A stretch of DNA of 64,000 bases. Origin: Nocardioides nitrophenolicus. Its GTDB lineage: Bacteria; Actinomycetota; Actinomycetes; Propionibacteriales; Nocardioidaceae. The notes below the pieces were generated by a model. The model was given only the letters and a program-made list of their open reading frames with translations. It was not told the DNA's origin and did no database searches. Both the position numbers and the translations under genes were made by a program. Location: positions 1,488,001 to 1,552,000 of the forward strand of contig NZ_JAFBBY010000001.1 of the NCBI RefSeq assembly GCF_016907515.1, given 5' to 3'. Below, piece by piece: positions 27,207 to 36,448 of this stretch (positions within the stretch are counted from its first letter, which is position 1; the number at the start of each line of letters is the position of its first letter).

Positions 27207-27662
27207 AGACAGACGCAACCCCAGCAGGTACATCTCGCACCCCAGGCAGAACGCGAACACCGCGTTCAGGAAGGCCGCGACGAAGGCCAGGGCGGCGAAG
27301 ACCTGGCCGAGCAGCACCGCTCCGGTGGCGAAGCCGATCGTCGCGACGACCGCGAAGACCAGCCCGACGCCCTGGGCGAAGCGGGGCGGTGCGGGGTCCT
27401 CGAGGTGGTCGGGGGCGGACAGCCGGGGCCGGACCAGCCGCCGGAAGAGCAGGCCGGTCGGCGTCCTCTGTACGCCGAGACCGGCGCCGACCGCGAAGAG
27501 CACCGCCTGGACACCGGTGAGGACCGCGGCGGCGGCGGGCGCGGCGTCGGAGAGCAGCAGGGCGACGGCGAAGACGACGAGCGTGATCGCGGCGGTGAAG
27601 CGGGGGCCGCGGGGGTCGATGCCGGCGACGGTGGGAGCGGGGGTGGGAGCAGGGGTGGACAT
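27195..27662 (-). CDS. DUF4395 family membrane protein
   Basis: Protein of 155 aa with about four hydrophobic segments, the polar loop RTPTGLLFRRLVRPRL and a C-terminal FAFCLGCEMYLLGLRL (two Cys). These are DUF4395 features; the family is found beside thioredoxins in actinobacteria. Its ATG overlaps the stop of the thioredoxin-like gene (TGATG), so they are co-translated. Its Cys pair could exchange electrons with that thioredoxin; this is inference. Confidence 0.78.
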   Translation of the reverse strand: MSTPAPTPAPTVAGIDPRGPRFTAAITLVVFAVALLLSDAAPAAAAVLTGVQAVLFAVGAGLGVQRTPTGLLFRRLVRPRLSAPDHLEDPAPPRFAQGVGLVFAVVATIGFATGAVLLGQVFAALAFVAAFLNAVFAFCLGCEMYLLGLRLSRRI

Positions 27663-28087
27663 CAGGACTCCTGGAGCGCGGGAAGGGCGGCGAGGACCTG
27701 CTCCCGGCGCGGGGCGCCGGCGGCCCGGGTGAGCTCGTGACCGTGGCGGTCGAGGACCAGGGTGGTCGGCGTGCGCCGGACGTCGAGCGCGCGGACCAGG
27801 TCGAGATGCTGCTCGGCGTCGATCTCGACGTGGGCGACGCCGTCGACCTTGCCGGCGACGTCGGCGAGCACCACCCGGGTGGTGCGGCAGGGCGCGCAGA
27901 AGGCGCTGGAGAACTGGACCAGGGTGGCCCGCTCCCCGAGCGCGGCGTCGGGAACGGCGGCGCTGACCGAGGACCACGCGGCACCGACGGCCGGCGCGGA
28001 CGCGAAGCTGCCGTCGGTACGCCGGCGGTACAGCCCGAAGCCGGCCGCCGCGGCGACGGCGAGCACGAGGAGCACGAGTCCGGTCAC
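27662..28087 (-). CDS. Membrane-anchored thioredoxin-like protein
   Basis: Protein of 141 aa with one N-terminal helix (about 1-20) and a thioredoxin fold with active site SSAFCAPCRTT (CAPC) near residue 63 and cis-Pro segment RRTPTTLVLDRHG. The topology suggests the thioredoxin domain lies outside if the helix is a signal anchor, or inside if reversed; the RRR after the helix favours inside. GGAGGA lies just before the GTG at 28087. Confidence 0.8.
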   Translation of the reverse strand: MTGLVLLVLAVAAAAGFGLYRRRTDGSFASAPAVGAAWSSVSAAVPDAALGERATLVQFSSAFCAPCRTTRVVLADVAGKVDGVAHVEIDAEQHLDLVRALDVRRTPTTLVLDRHGHELTRAAGAPRREQVLAALPALQES

Positions 28088-28184
28088 GACTTCCTCCAAC
28101 CTCGTCGGGGTCCTCGCTATTCCACCGCGGCGCCCTTCGGTCGGACCGTGGTGTCCGAGGCGTGAGCCGCTTTTCCCAGGCGTG

Positions 28185-28208
28185 GGCATCCGTCAACTGA
28201 CGGATGCC
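28185..28208. repeat. Perfect 11-bp hairpin in a 225-bp intergenic region
   Basis: GGCATCCGTCA / TGACGGATGCC around a 2-nt centre, between the divergent thioredoxin and DUF3311 genes. The arm core TGACGGATG resembles the arm of the 27144 palindrome. The rest of 28088-28312 shows no gene; promoters for both sides must lie here. Confidence 0.7.
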
Positions 28209-28312
28209 GGGGGCCTTCGGCGGCCCGGAGTCGGGCACCTGAGCCGATACCGGACGTGACCTGGCGCACATAGTTTCGGGCCATCTCGGTCAGACCGAAC
28301 CCTGGAGGACCC

Positions 28313-28576
28313 ATGACAAGCGCCATCCGTGCGATGTCGTCACGGACCAAGATGACGATCTTCTGGCTGCTCTTCGGAGCCAGCATCCTGCTCGCCGTGT
28401 TCCCGCCGCTGTACCTGGCGGGCAGCGGCATCGACAGCCCGATCCTCGGCGTCCCGTTCAGCGTCGCGTACTGGATCTTCGACGCCCTGCTCGCCACCGG
28501 CGCGGTGTGGCTGCTGTGGATCTTCGAGAACATCCGCGGCGAGGTGGGCGAGGAGCCCGAGGAGGTGGCGGCCTGA
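28313..28576 (+). CDS. DUF3311 small membrane protein (symporter partner)
   Basis: Protein of 87 aa with two hydrophobic helices (about 15-35 and 47-72) and an acidic tail. DUF3311 genes regularly precede sodium:solute symporters, as here: its TGA overlaps the ATG of the next gene. It may be a small subunit of the transporter. Confidence 0.75.
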   Translation: MTSAIRAMSSRTKMTIFWLLFGASILLAVFPPLYLAGSGIDSPILGVPFSVAYWIFDALLATGAVWLLWIFENIRGEVGEEPEEVAA

Positions 28577-30099
28577 TGTCCACCATGACCGGCTCCATGG
28601 CCGTCACGCTCGGCATGCTGACGGCGTTCTTCGCGCTCATCGTCTTCGTGCTCTACGCGACCAACCGCAGCGCCAAGTCGTTCTCCGACTACGCCGTCGG
28701 CGGGCGCTCGTTCAGCAGCTGGTACATCGCGATGTCCTACACCAACTCGTGGTGGCCGGGCGCGACGTACACCGCCTTCTTCGGGCTGAGCGTCGGCGCG
28801 GGCGTGCTCGGCTTCTACGCCCTCGCCTACTCGCTGCTCGGCGTGACGGCGATGTACCTGATGGCCGAGCGGGCCTGGCTGTGGGGCAAGCGGTACGACC
28901 TGAAGACCCAGCCGGACATGCTGGGCCTGCGCTTCCAGTCGCAGGCGGTGCGGGTGATCGCGAGCGCGATCGGCGTCGTGTGCCTGTTCCCGTGGATCGT
29001 GCTGGGCATGCAGGCGATGGGCCTGATCTTCCGCTTCGCCAGCTTCGGCCAGTGGTCGGTCACCACCTGCCTGGTCGTGGGTGTCGCGGTGATCGCGGTG
29101 CGCCAGATCTGGACCGTGCAGATGGGCATGCGCGGCCTGGTCATCACCGACCTGGTGCAGGGCATCGTCGCCTACGGCCTGGCCGCGCTGGTCTGCCTCG
29201 GCATCCTGTTCGGCCCGGCCGACGCCGGCGGCTTCACGGCGCTGAAGGACCTGCCGGACAGCCTGCTCGTGGTCCCGGGTGACGGTGGCGGCTACGGCCC
29301 CTGGTACCTCTTCTCCCTCATCGTCACCGGCGTCATCGGCTCGCTGTGCTGGCCCACGAGCTACCAGCGGATCTACACCGCCAAGGGCGTGCGCAGCGTC
29401 AAGAAGGGCACCCTGCAGACGATGCTCGTCGCAGGCGGCTTCTACCTGATGCTGACCCTGGTGGCGCTCGCCGCCGCCTCGATGACCGACATCGCCGGCG
29501 CCCCGCAGGACGGCTGGTTCACCCTGCTCTACGACCGCGGCGGCCAGTGGCTGCTCGGCATGGCGCTGGTGATCGTGCTGGCCGCGAGCATGGGCTGGAT
29601 CGACGGCTGCGTCCAGGTGTGCGGCGCGCAGATCGCCAACGACATCGTGCACGTCATCTCCCCGCGCACCGACTTCCAGCTCAAGGTCGTCGCCAAGGGC
29701 TCGATGGTGGTCTACATGCTGGCCTCGGCGGTGGTGGCCTACATCGCCTTCGACTACCCACGGCTGCAGCTGCTGGCGCAGATGTCCTACCAGGGCATCG
29801 TCCAGCTCGCGGTGCCGATGTTCCTCGGCATGTTCTGGAAGCGCGGCACGAAGGTCGCCGCTCTGGCCTCGATGTGCACCGGCTTCGTGGTCGCGGCGGT
29901 CCTCACCTGGAAGTACCCCGACGACATGCCGGGGCTCGGCAGCCTCACCAGCGGCGTACTCGCCCTCGCGATCAACCTCGTCGTGTACGTCGTGCTGGCC
30001 TACCTGCTCCCCCACTCGGACGCCGAGCGCCGCCGCGTCGACGAGCTGTTCGAGGCCGGCCGGTCGCGGCCCGAGCCGTCCCTGACCCCCACCCCCTGA
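28576..30099 (+). CDS. Sodium:solute symporter family protein
   Basis: Transporter of 507 aa with about 13 hydrophobic helices of the LeuT fold. Family markers are NRSAKSFSDYAVGGRSFSSW near residue 30 and WPTSYQRIYTAKG near residue 258. Substrate is unknown; the following genes for an M20 amidohydrolase and an SDR suggest an amide- or peptide-like compound that is imported and cleaved. Start ATG 28576 overlaps the DUF3311 stop; earlier starts fall inside that gene. Confidence 0.85.
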   Translation: MSTMTGSMAVTLGMLTAFFALIVFVLYATNRSAKSFSDYAVGGRSFSSWYIAMSYTNSWWPGATYTAFFGLSVGAGVLGFYALAYSLLGVTAMYLMAERAWLWGKRYDLKTQPDMLGLRFQSQAVRVIASAIGVVCLFPWIVLGMQAMGLIFRFASFGQWSVTTCLVVGVAVIAVRQIWTVQMGMRGLVITDLVQGIVAYGLAALVCLGILFGPADAGGFTALKDLPDSLLVVPGDGGGYGPWYLFSLIVTGVIGSLCWPTSYQRIYTAKGVRSVKKGTLQTMLVAGGFYLMLTLVALAAASMTDIAGAPQDGWFTLLYDRGGQWLLGMALVIVLAASMGWIDGCVQVCGAQIANDIVHVISPRTDFQLKVVAKGSMVVYMLASAVVAYIAFDYPRLQLLAQMSYQGIVQLAVPMFLGMFWKRGTKVAALASMCTGFVVAAVLTWKYPDDMPGLGSLTSGVLALAINLVVYVVLAYLLPHSDAERRRVDELFEAGRSRPEPSLTPTP

Positions 30100-30137
30100 C
30101 CCGCGCGATCCCACCCGATTCCGAACGGAGCTGTGCC

Positions 30138-31463
30138 ATGACATCCCAGGAGACCCATGACCGCGTGCTGGCGGCGGTGGACGCCCTCGAGGACGACCTC
30201 GTCGCCACGCTGTCGGAGGTCATCGCGATCCCGAGCGTGAACCCGAAGTACCCGGGCCAGGTGTACGACGAGGTGGTCGGCCTCGAGGGCCGGGTGTCCC
30301 GCCTGGTCGGCGAGATCTACGAGGACGCCGGCGCCGACGTCGAGTACTGGGCCGTCGAGGAGGGCCGCGACAACGCGGTCGGCACCCTCGCCGGCTCCGG
30401 CGGTGGCCGCTCGCTGATCTTCAACGGCCACGTCGATGTGGTCCCTCCCGGCAATCCCGACCGCTGGACGTCCGGCGACCCGTTCTCCGGCAAGGTCGAC
30501 GGCGACCGGGTCTGGGGCCGTGGCGCCAGTGACATGAAGGCCGGGCTGGTCGCCCAGGCGTTCGCGGTGAAGGCGCTGCAGCGCGCGGGCGTCTCGCTGA
30601 AGGGCGACCTGATCGTCCAGGCGGTCGTCGGTGAGGAGGTGATGGACCACGAGTGCGGGGTGACCTCGACGATCGAGCACGGCTACCGGGCCGACGCCGC
30701 GGTGGTCGCCGAGCCGAGCGGCCCGACCAATCTCGGCGTGATCCCGGTGACGCCGGGCCTGCTCTGGTTCTCGGTCACCGTGCAGGGCAAGGCCACGCAC
30801 TCCTCGATGCGCGGGCAGACGATCCGGGCCGGGGGCGGCGGCAGCGCCGTCGGGGTCAACGCGATCGACAAGGGCATGCTCGTCTTCCAGGCGATGCAGC
30901 GCCTCGAGGAGGAGTGGGCGTTCACGAAGACCCACCCGCTCTTCGCGCCGGGACACTTCACCATCCATCCCGGCGTCGTCCAGGGCGGGCCGCACGGGGT
31001 CCTGGTGCCGTTCATCCTCTCGGAGTACATGACGATCGAGTACTGCATCTGGTACCCGCCGCAGGACGACCCGGAGACGGTGAAGGCCGAGGTCGAGGCC
31101 CAGATCCGGGCGATCGCGCAGACGGACGGCTGGCTGCGCGAGCACCCGCCGGTCGTCGAGTGGAAGCTCAACTGGCCGGCCAACGACCCCGGCGAGGCGG
31201 CGAGCGCGATCACCGGCGCGGTGGCCGCCGCGCACGAGCGGGTGTCGGGCCAGACGGCGTACCAGGGGCCGCCGCCGGTCGCCGGCTTCTGCGCCGTCGA
31301 GGACTGCTCCTTCCTGACGGCCGCCGGGATCCCGGCGATCAGCTACGGCCCCGGCGACCTGCGGGTCGCCCACGCCGACGACGAGTACTGCCTCATCGAC
31401 GAGGTGCGTCTCGCCGCACGCACCTATGCCGCGCTCGCGCTCGACTGGTGCGGCGCCGAGTGA
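30138..31463 (+). CDS. M20 family metallopeptidase (ArgE/DapE/ACY1-like)
   Basis: Zinc amidohydrolase of 441 aa. Metal site pieces are FNGHVDVVPPG near residue 98, GRGASDMKAGL near 130 and the catalytic/metal glutamates in VVGEEVMDHECG near 165; the lid domain follows and a C-terminal His is in RVAHADDEYC. It would cleave an N-acyl or peptide bond. Three genes (symporter, M20, SDR) are in line with short gaps, a likely catabolic operon for one unknown substrate. Confidence 0.85.
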   Translation: MTSQETHDRVLAAVDALEDDLVATLSEVIAIPSVNPKYPGQVYDEVVGLEGRVSRLVGEIYEDAGADVEYWAVEEGRDNAVGTLAGSGGGRSLIFNGHVDVVPPGNPDRWTSGDPFSGKVDGDRVWGRGASDMKAGLVAQAFAVKALQRAGVSLKGDLIVQAVVGEEVMDHECGVTSTIEHGYRADAAVVAEPSGPTNLGVIPVTPGLLWFSVTVQGKATHSSMRGQTIRAGGGGSAVGVNAIDKGMLVFQAMQRLEEEWAFTKTHPLFAPGHFTIHPGVVQGGPHGVLVPFILSEYMTIEYCIWYPPQDDPETVKAEVEAQIRAIAQTDGWLREHPPVVEWKLNWPANDPGEAASAITGAVAAAHERVSGQTAYQGPPPVAGFCAVEDCSFLTAAGIPAISYGPGDLRVAHADDEYCLIDEVRLAARTYAALALDWCGAE

Positions 31464-31491
31464 ACCCCTCCTCCACCGAAAGGACCCGATC

Positions 31492-32271
31492 ATGATCGAC
31501 CTCAGTGCCAAGAACGCCGTGGTCACCGGAGCCTCCTCCGGCATCGGCCGCGCCATCGCCACCACCCTCGCGAAGGCCGGCGCCCACGTCGTCGTCGCCG
31601 ACCTCACCGAGGAGGCCCGGGAGGGCGGCGAGGCCACCGCCGCCGTCATCGTCGCCGCGGGCGGCTCCGCGGAGTTCGTGAAGCTCGACGTCACGGCCAG
31701 TGCTCACGTCGCGTCGGTCTTCGCCGACCTCGAGGAGCGACTCGGCGGCCTCGACATCCTGGTCAACAACGCCGGGGTGCTGCGGGAGGGCAGCGTGCAC
31801 GAGACGGACGACGAGACCTGGCGCACCCAGTTCCTGGTCAACGTCGACGGCACCTTCCACTGCACCCGCGAGATGGTGCGCGGCCTGCTGGCGCGCAGGA
31901 GCCCCGGCAAGATCGTCAACATCAGCTCGATCAGCGGCTTCCGCGGGAACCCGGGCTTCGCGGCGTACTGCGCCACGAAGGGCGCGATCGTGAACTTCAC
32001 CCGCCAGGTGGCGCTCGACTACGCCGCGCACGGGATCAACGTCAACGCGGTCGCGCCGGGCTTCGTCACCACCCACATGACGGCGCTCTACGACCAGGCC
32101 ACCCACGACGCGCTGGCGGCGCAGACCCCGCGCGGCCGTTGGGCGAGCCCGCAGGACGTCGCCAACGCGGTGCTCTTCCTGGCCAGCCCGCTCGCCGACC
32201 ACGTGGTCGGCGACAACCTGCTGGTCGACGGCGGCTGGACGATCGGCACGCCGGTCGAGCTGGACGCCTGA
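31492..32271 (+). CDS. SDR family oxidoreductase
   Basis: Classical short-chain dehydrogenase of 259 aa: VTGASSGIGRA, DILVNNAGVL, catalytic Ser in NISSISG and YCATKGAIV (YxxxK). GAAAGGACC precedes the ATG. It ends the putative symporter-M20 operon. Substrate unknown. Confidence 0.88.
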   Translation: MIDLSAKNAVVTGASSGIGRAIATTLAKAGAHVVVADLTEEAREGGEATAAVIVAAGGSAEFVKLDVTASAHVASVFADLEERLGGLDILVNNAGVLREGSVHETDDETWRTQFLVNVDGTFHCTREMVRGLLARRSPGKIVNISSISGFRGNPGFAAYCATKGAIVNFTRQVALDYAAHGINVNAVAPGFVTTHMTALYDQATHDALAAQTPRGRWASPQDVANAVLFLASPLADHVVGDNLLVDGGWTIGTPVELDA

Positions 32272-32292
32272 GGCAGTCGGGACCGAGGAGCC

Positions 32293-33303
32293 TCAGGTGC
32301 GCACGAGCAGGGGGGTGGCGGGCGGCCCCGGAAGCGGGACGATCTCCTCCGCCACCGCCTTGCTCGCCGCGGCGACCCGGGTCGCGCAGCCGAGCTTGGC
32401 GAGGATGTGCTCGACGTGGGTCGCGACCGTGCGCGGGCTGAGCGAGAGCGCGAGCCCGATGTCGGGGTTGCCGAGGCCGGTGGCGACCAGGGTGAGCACC
32501 TGCACCTCCCGCGGCGAGAGCCGGTACGGCGCCGCCGCCTCGCGCAGCGTGACCAGCACGCCGGCGGCCAGCCGGGTGCGGCGCACCTCGTGGCAGCGAC
32601 CGGTCGGCGAGACCCAGGCGAAGCGGTGCACCGTGCCGTCGGCGGCGGCCAGCAGCTCGGCGGTCAGCGGGGAGTCGTCGGCCAGCCACCGGTCGCGGCG
32701 CAGGCCGGGCAGCGTGACCAGCCGGCGGTCGGCGGTGATCAGCGCCGCCTCGGCCGCCTCCTCGAGCAGGTCGGTCCAGGTGTGTCCCACCGGCGGCCGC
32801 ATCGCGTCCATCACCGGCGCGATCACCCGCTGCAGCGCGATCAGGGTCTCGATGGCGGAGTCGCTGATCGGCAACGGCGAGTCGGAGCTCAGGTGAAGGG
32901 CGCCGGTGTAGCGCCCGTCGCGGGTGAACAGGCAGGTCGTCGACCCCTCGGCGAAGCCGCCGGGGATGAAGACCTCGTGGGCGCTGAACATGTTGCGGTA
33001 GTCGGGGATGTCGCACCAGCGCAGCGGTCGCGGGTTGCGGAAGCGCATGGTGAGGAAGGCCGGGTCCTCGTTGACGAAGCCGTCGTTGAGGTAGCTGAGC
33101 ACCGGGTCGCTGTAGCCGATCTCGGCGACGGTGAAGTGCCGGCCCTCGACCGGGTCGAAGGTCGACAGCGCCGCCGCCTCGAGGGGGATGGCCTCCCCGA
33201 TCCGGTGCAGCACGGCCGCCGCCCGGTCGGCCGCGGGGGTGGGCTCGACGCAGATGGCGGCCACGTCGGCCACCAGGTCGAGCGGCGAAGGACGACTGCT
33301 CAT
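32293..33303 (-). CDS. LuxR-type transcriptional regulator with GAF-like N-terminus
   Basis: Protein of 336 aa. The C-terminal helix-turn-helix is clear (LSPREVQVLTLVATGLGNPD then IGLALSLSPRTVATHVEHIL, about 262-320). The first 180 residues look like a GAF-type sensor. It faces the SDR gene tail to tail and is upstream of none of its neighbours in strand order, so its regulon is uncertain; the symporter operon or the APC permease are nearest. An AGGGAG lies before the ATG. Confidence 0.82.
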   Translation of the reverse strand: MSSRPSPLDLVADVAAICVEPTPAADRAAAVLHRIGEAIPLEAAALSTFDPVEGRHFTVAEIGYSDPVLSYLNDGFVNEDPAFLTMRFRNPRPLRWCDIPDYRNMFSAHEVFIPGGFAEGSTTCLFTRDGRYTGALHLSSDSPLPISDSAIETLIALQRVIAPVMDAMRPPVGHTWTDLLEEAAEAALITADRRLVTLPGLRRDRWLADDSPLTAELLAAADGTVHRFAWVSPTGRCHEVRRTRLAAGVLVTLREAAAPYRLSPREVQVLTLVATGLGNPDIGLALSLSPRTVATHVEHILAKLGCATRVAAASKAVAEEIVPLPGPPATPLLVRT

Positions 33304-33375
33304 CGGGACTCCCTGCTGGCGATCCCTGAAGCGTACGCCCTCCGCCGCCCTCCCGGGCAGGTCCGAGGAGACGTC

Positions 33376-34944
33376 TCAGTCGGCACGTTCTTGGGTGTCC
33401 TCGAGCACGACCCGGCCGATGGTCTCGTACCGCTCCGGCGCGAACCGCTTGGCCCACAGCGCGAAGCCGAGCCCGGCCAGGCCGACCGCGGCGACGATCC
33501 ACGGCGACAGCTTGAAGACGATGTCGCTGGCGGCCGCGCCGGCCGCGAAGCCGGCGTTCTCGACGAGCAGCCAGATCACGTAGACCATGCCGATCCCGCC
33601 CACGAGCGGCGCGAGGAGGGTGCGGAACCAGTTGGCCGTCTCGGGGTGCTTGCCCTGCACGTGGAAGTAGGCGATGCAGGAGAACGCCGCCAGCGCCTGG
33701 ACGATGAGGATCGCGGTGGTGCCGAGGATCGCCATCAGCGCGTAGAGCTGGGCGTACGGGTCGCGGTCGGTGAGGTAGAACGCGAGCACGATCAGGGTCG
33801 CGATCGTGGTCTGCACGAAGCCCGCGATGTACGGCGAGCCGTGCACCGGGTGCGCCGCGCCCAGCGTCTTGCCGAAGCCGGGCACCAGGTCCTCGCGCCC
33901 GATCGCGTAGATGTAGCGCGAAGCGCAGTTGTGGAAGGCCATGCCGCACGCGTAGGAGCCGCTCATCAGCAGGAACTCGAAGAGCACGACCGCCCAGTGC
34001 CCGAGGTGCTGCTCGACCGGCCCGAAGAAGATCTGCCCGGCGGTCGAGCCGTCCTGGGCGAGGGCGACGGCGTTGTCCGGCCCGGTGCCGACGATGGCCG
34101 ACCACGACACGATCACGTAGAAGCCGCCGATGCCGAGCACGGAGAGCATGGTGGCCAGCGGGATGATCCGCTTGGGGTTGCGCGACTCCTCGCCGTACAT
34201 CGCGGTCGACTCGAAGCCGACCCACGACCAGAACGCGAAGAACAGCCCGATACCCGCCGTGCCCGCGACGGCGAGGGTGGCGCCGGTGTCGGGATGGGTG
34301 ACCGACCCGCTCAGTCCGTGGAAGGCGTTGAGCGGGTTCAGCGAGCCCAGCGACCAGCCCTGCGGGCCGCCGCCGGAGACCAGGATCGAGATGGTCATCG
34401 CGGCGAGCATGACCACCTCGGTGATCAGGAAGCCGCCGAGCACGACGGCGGTGAGGTTGATGTCGAAGTAGGTCAGCACCGCGTTGACCGCGAGCATCAG
34501 CAGCGCGTACCAGATCCACGAGATGTCCAGCGCGGTGTGCGTGGCGAAGAAGCTCGACGCGAAGAAGGCGAAGATGCCGACCAGGGCCGCCTCGAAGACG
34601 ACGTACGCCAGCGTGGTCAGCGATCCCGCGCCCATGCCGACGACCCGGCCCAGGCCGTGGGAGATGAAGCCGTAGAAGGCCCCGGTCGAGGTGATGTGCT
34701 TGGCCATCGCCGAGTAGCCGAGCGCGAACAGGCCGAGCACGATGGTCGCGACCAGGTAGCCGGCGGGTGCGTTCGCACCACTGCCGAAGCCGATCGCGAT
34801 CGGGACGTTGCCGACCATGGCGGTGATCGGCGCTGCGGTGGCGACCGCCATGAACATGACCCCGAGCAGACCGACGGCGTTCGGCTTGAGCCGCTGCACC
34901 CCGGTCTCGGCCTCGGACGCGGTACGCGTCTCCTCTGCAGACAT
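33376..34944 (-). CDS. APC family amine/amino-acid permease
   Basis: Permease of 522 aa with about 12-14 hydrophobic helices. The APC signature is at the start (GVMFMAVATAAPITAMVGNV) and FWSWVGFESTAMYGEES in helix 6. In RMM-type microcompartment loci a permease of this class imports the amino-alcohol substrate. It is divergent from the microcompartment operon and shares its control region, which supports that role. ATG at 34944 chosen for its GAGAGAGTCC upstream. Confidence 0.85.
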   Translation of the reverse strand: MSAEETRTASEAETGVQRLKPNAVGLLGVMFMAVATAAPITAMVGNVPIAIGFGSGANAPAGYLVATIVLGLFALGYSAMAKHITSTGAFYGFISHGLGRVVGMGAGSLTTLAYVVFEAALVGIFAFFASSFFATHTALDISWIWYALLMLAVNAVLTYFDINLTAVVLGGFLITEVVMLAAMTISILVSGGGPQGWSLGSLNPLNAFHGLSGSVTHPDTGATLAVAGTAGIGLFFAFWSWVGFESTAMYGEESRNPKRIIPLATMLSVLGIGGFYVIVSWSAIVGTGPDNAVALAQDGSTAGQIFFGPVEQHLGHWAVVLFEFLLMSGSYACGMAFHNCASRYIYAIGREDLVPGFGKTLGAAHPVHGSPYIAGFVQTTIATLIVLAFYLTDRDPYAQLYALMAILGTTAILIVQALAAFSCIAYFHVQGKHPETANWFRTLLAPLVGGIGMVYVIWLLVENAGFAAGAAASDIVFKLSPWIVAAVGLAGLGFALWAKRFAPERYETIGRVVLEDTQERAD

Positions 34945-35161
34945 GCGGACTCTCTCTCCCGTGCCCCGCGGGCACGTCCGGTTGTGTCCTGGCTCACACC
35001 AGCTTCCGCATGCTGGCACTACCGAACAGACCAAATCAAGGTTTTGGTTCGTCCAATTTCTACTGGTTTCAGACCATTGACTTTTTCGGTCTGACTGAAC
35101 AGGCTTCTCGGTACAAGGCTTCCGGCGACCACCGAGACGGCGCCGACACCAAGGGATGGCG
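34945..35161. promoter_or_regulatory. Divergent control region of the microcompartment locus, with candidate GntR sites
   Basis: This 217-bp stretch is clearly richer in A+T than its surroundings between about 35005 and 35100. It contains GGTTTCAGACC (35065-35075), CGGTCTGACT (35087-35096) and the inverted pair ACCAAA / TTTGGT (35030-35048). The first two resemble GGTCAGACC, which lies directly upstream of the GntR gene at 42262. They are likely operators for that regulator. Confidence 0.5.
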
Positions 35162-36448
35162 ATGCACGACTACGACGCGTTCAGCTTCGACTCGAAGGCA
35201 GAGATGCTCGAGAAGTCGGCGCACTACTGGAACCCGGACAAGACGAGGTTCTGGTCCGACAGCGGGATCGACCTGGTGATCGACCGCCGCGAGGGCTACC
35301 TGCTCTGGGACATGGACGGGCGGCGGCTGATCGACGTCCACCTCAACGGCGGCACCTACAACCTCGGGCACCGCAACTCCGAGGTGGTCGGCGCGGTCAA
35401 GCGGGCGATGGACCGCTTCGACGTCGGCAACCACCACTTCCCCTCCCTGGGCCGGACCGCGCTCGCGGAGGCGCTGGTCGAGTCGGCGCCGGCGAGCCTG
35501 ACCAAGGTCGCCTACGCCTCGGGCGGCGGCGAGGCGATCGACATCGCCCTCAAGAGCGCCCGGCACGCCATGCAGAAGCGCAAGATCGTCTCGATCGTGA
35601 AGGCCTACCACGGCCACACCGGGCTCGCCGTCGCGACCGGCGACGACCGCTTCTCCAAGCTCTTCCTCGCCGACCGGCCCGAGGAGTTCCCGCAGGTCCC
35701 GTTCAACGACCTCGACGCCATGGAGCAGGCACTGCGCGGTCGCGACGTGGCCGCGGTGATCATGGAGACGATCCCCGCGACGTACGGCTTCCCGCTGCCG
35801 GACCCCGGCTACCTCGAGGCGGTCAAGGCCCTCTGCGAGAAGTACGACGCCCTCTACATCGCTGACGAGGTGCAGACCGGCCTGATGCGGACGGGTGAGC
35901 TCTGGGGGATCACCAAGCACGGCATCGAGCCGGACATCCTGGTCAGCGGCAAGGGCCTGTCGGGCGGCATCTACCCGATCGCCGCGGTGCTGCTCAGCGA
36001 GCGGGCCGGCGCGTGGCTGCGCGAGGACGGCTTCGGCCACATCTCCACCTTCGGCGGCGCCGAGCTCGGGTGCGTCGCCGCGCTCAAGACCCTGGAGATC
36101 AGCCGGCGGCCCGAGGTCCGCTCGATGGTGCACTACATCGCCGACCTGGTCGGCACCGGGCTGCGCCAGGTGCAGGCCCAGTACCCCGACTGGTTCGTCG
36201 GGATCCGCCAGAACGGCGTGGTGCTCGGCCTGGAGTTCGCCCACCCGGAAGGGGCGAAGTACGTCATGCGCGAGCTCTACGCACTCGGCGTGTGGGCGAT
36301 CTTCTCCACGCTCGACCCGCGCGTCCTGCAGTACAAGCCGGGGATCCTGATGACCCCCGAGCTCGTCGAGGAGCTCCTCGACCGCACCGCGCTGGCGATC
36401 GGCCGCGCGGCCGCCGATCCCGCTGTCTCCCGCCGGAGGGCAAGCTGA
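35162..36448 (+). CDS. Class III aminotransferase family, probable 1-amino-2-propanol phosphate phospho-lyase
   Basis: PLP fold-type I enzyme of 428 aa: GSRxxx-type entry, ASGGGEAIDIALKSARHA near residue 118, ADEVQTGLMRTG near 236 (Asp that contacts PLP) and the Lys in VSGKGLSGGIYP near 262. In RMM loci the homologue is placed as the lyase that converts aminopropanol phosphate to propionaldehyde, ammonia and phosphate; the assignment here rests on locus context. I prefer ATG 35162 to 35156 because AAGGGA then stands at proper distance. The stop overlaps the aldehyde dehydrogenase start. Confidence 0.82.
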   Translation: MHDYDAFSFDSKAEMLEKSAHYWNPDKTRFWSDSGIDLVIDRREGYLLWDMDGRRLIDVHLNGGTYNLGHRNSEVVGAVKRAMDRFDVGNHHFPSLGRTALAEALVESAPASLTKVAYASGGGEAIDIALKSARHAMQKRKIVSIVKAYHGHTGLAVATGDDRFSKLFLADRPEEFPQVPFNDLDAMEQALRGRDVAAVIMETIPATYGFPLPDPGYLEAVKALCEKYDALYIADEVQTGLMRTGELWGITKHGIEPDILVSGKGLSGGIYPIAAVLLSERAGAWLREDGFGHISTFGGAELGCVAALKTLEISRRPEVRSMVHYIADLVGTGLRQVQAQYPDWFVGIRQNGVVLGLEFAHPEGAKYVMRELYALGVWAIFSTLDPRVLQYKPGILMTPELVEELLDRTALAIGRAAADPAVSRRRAS

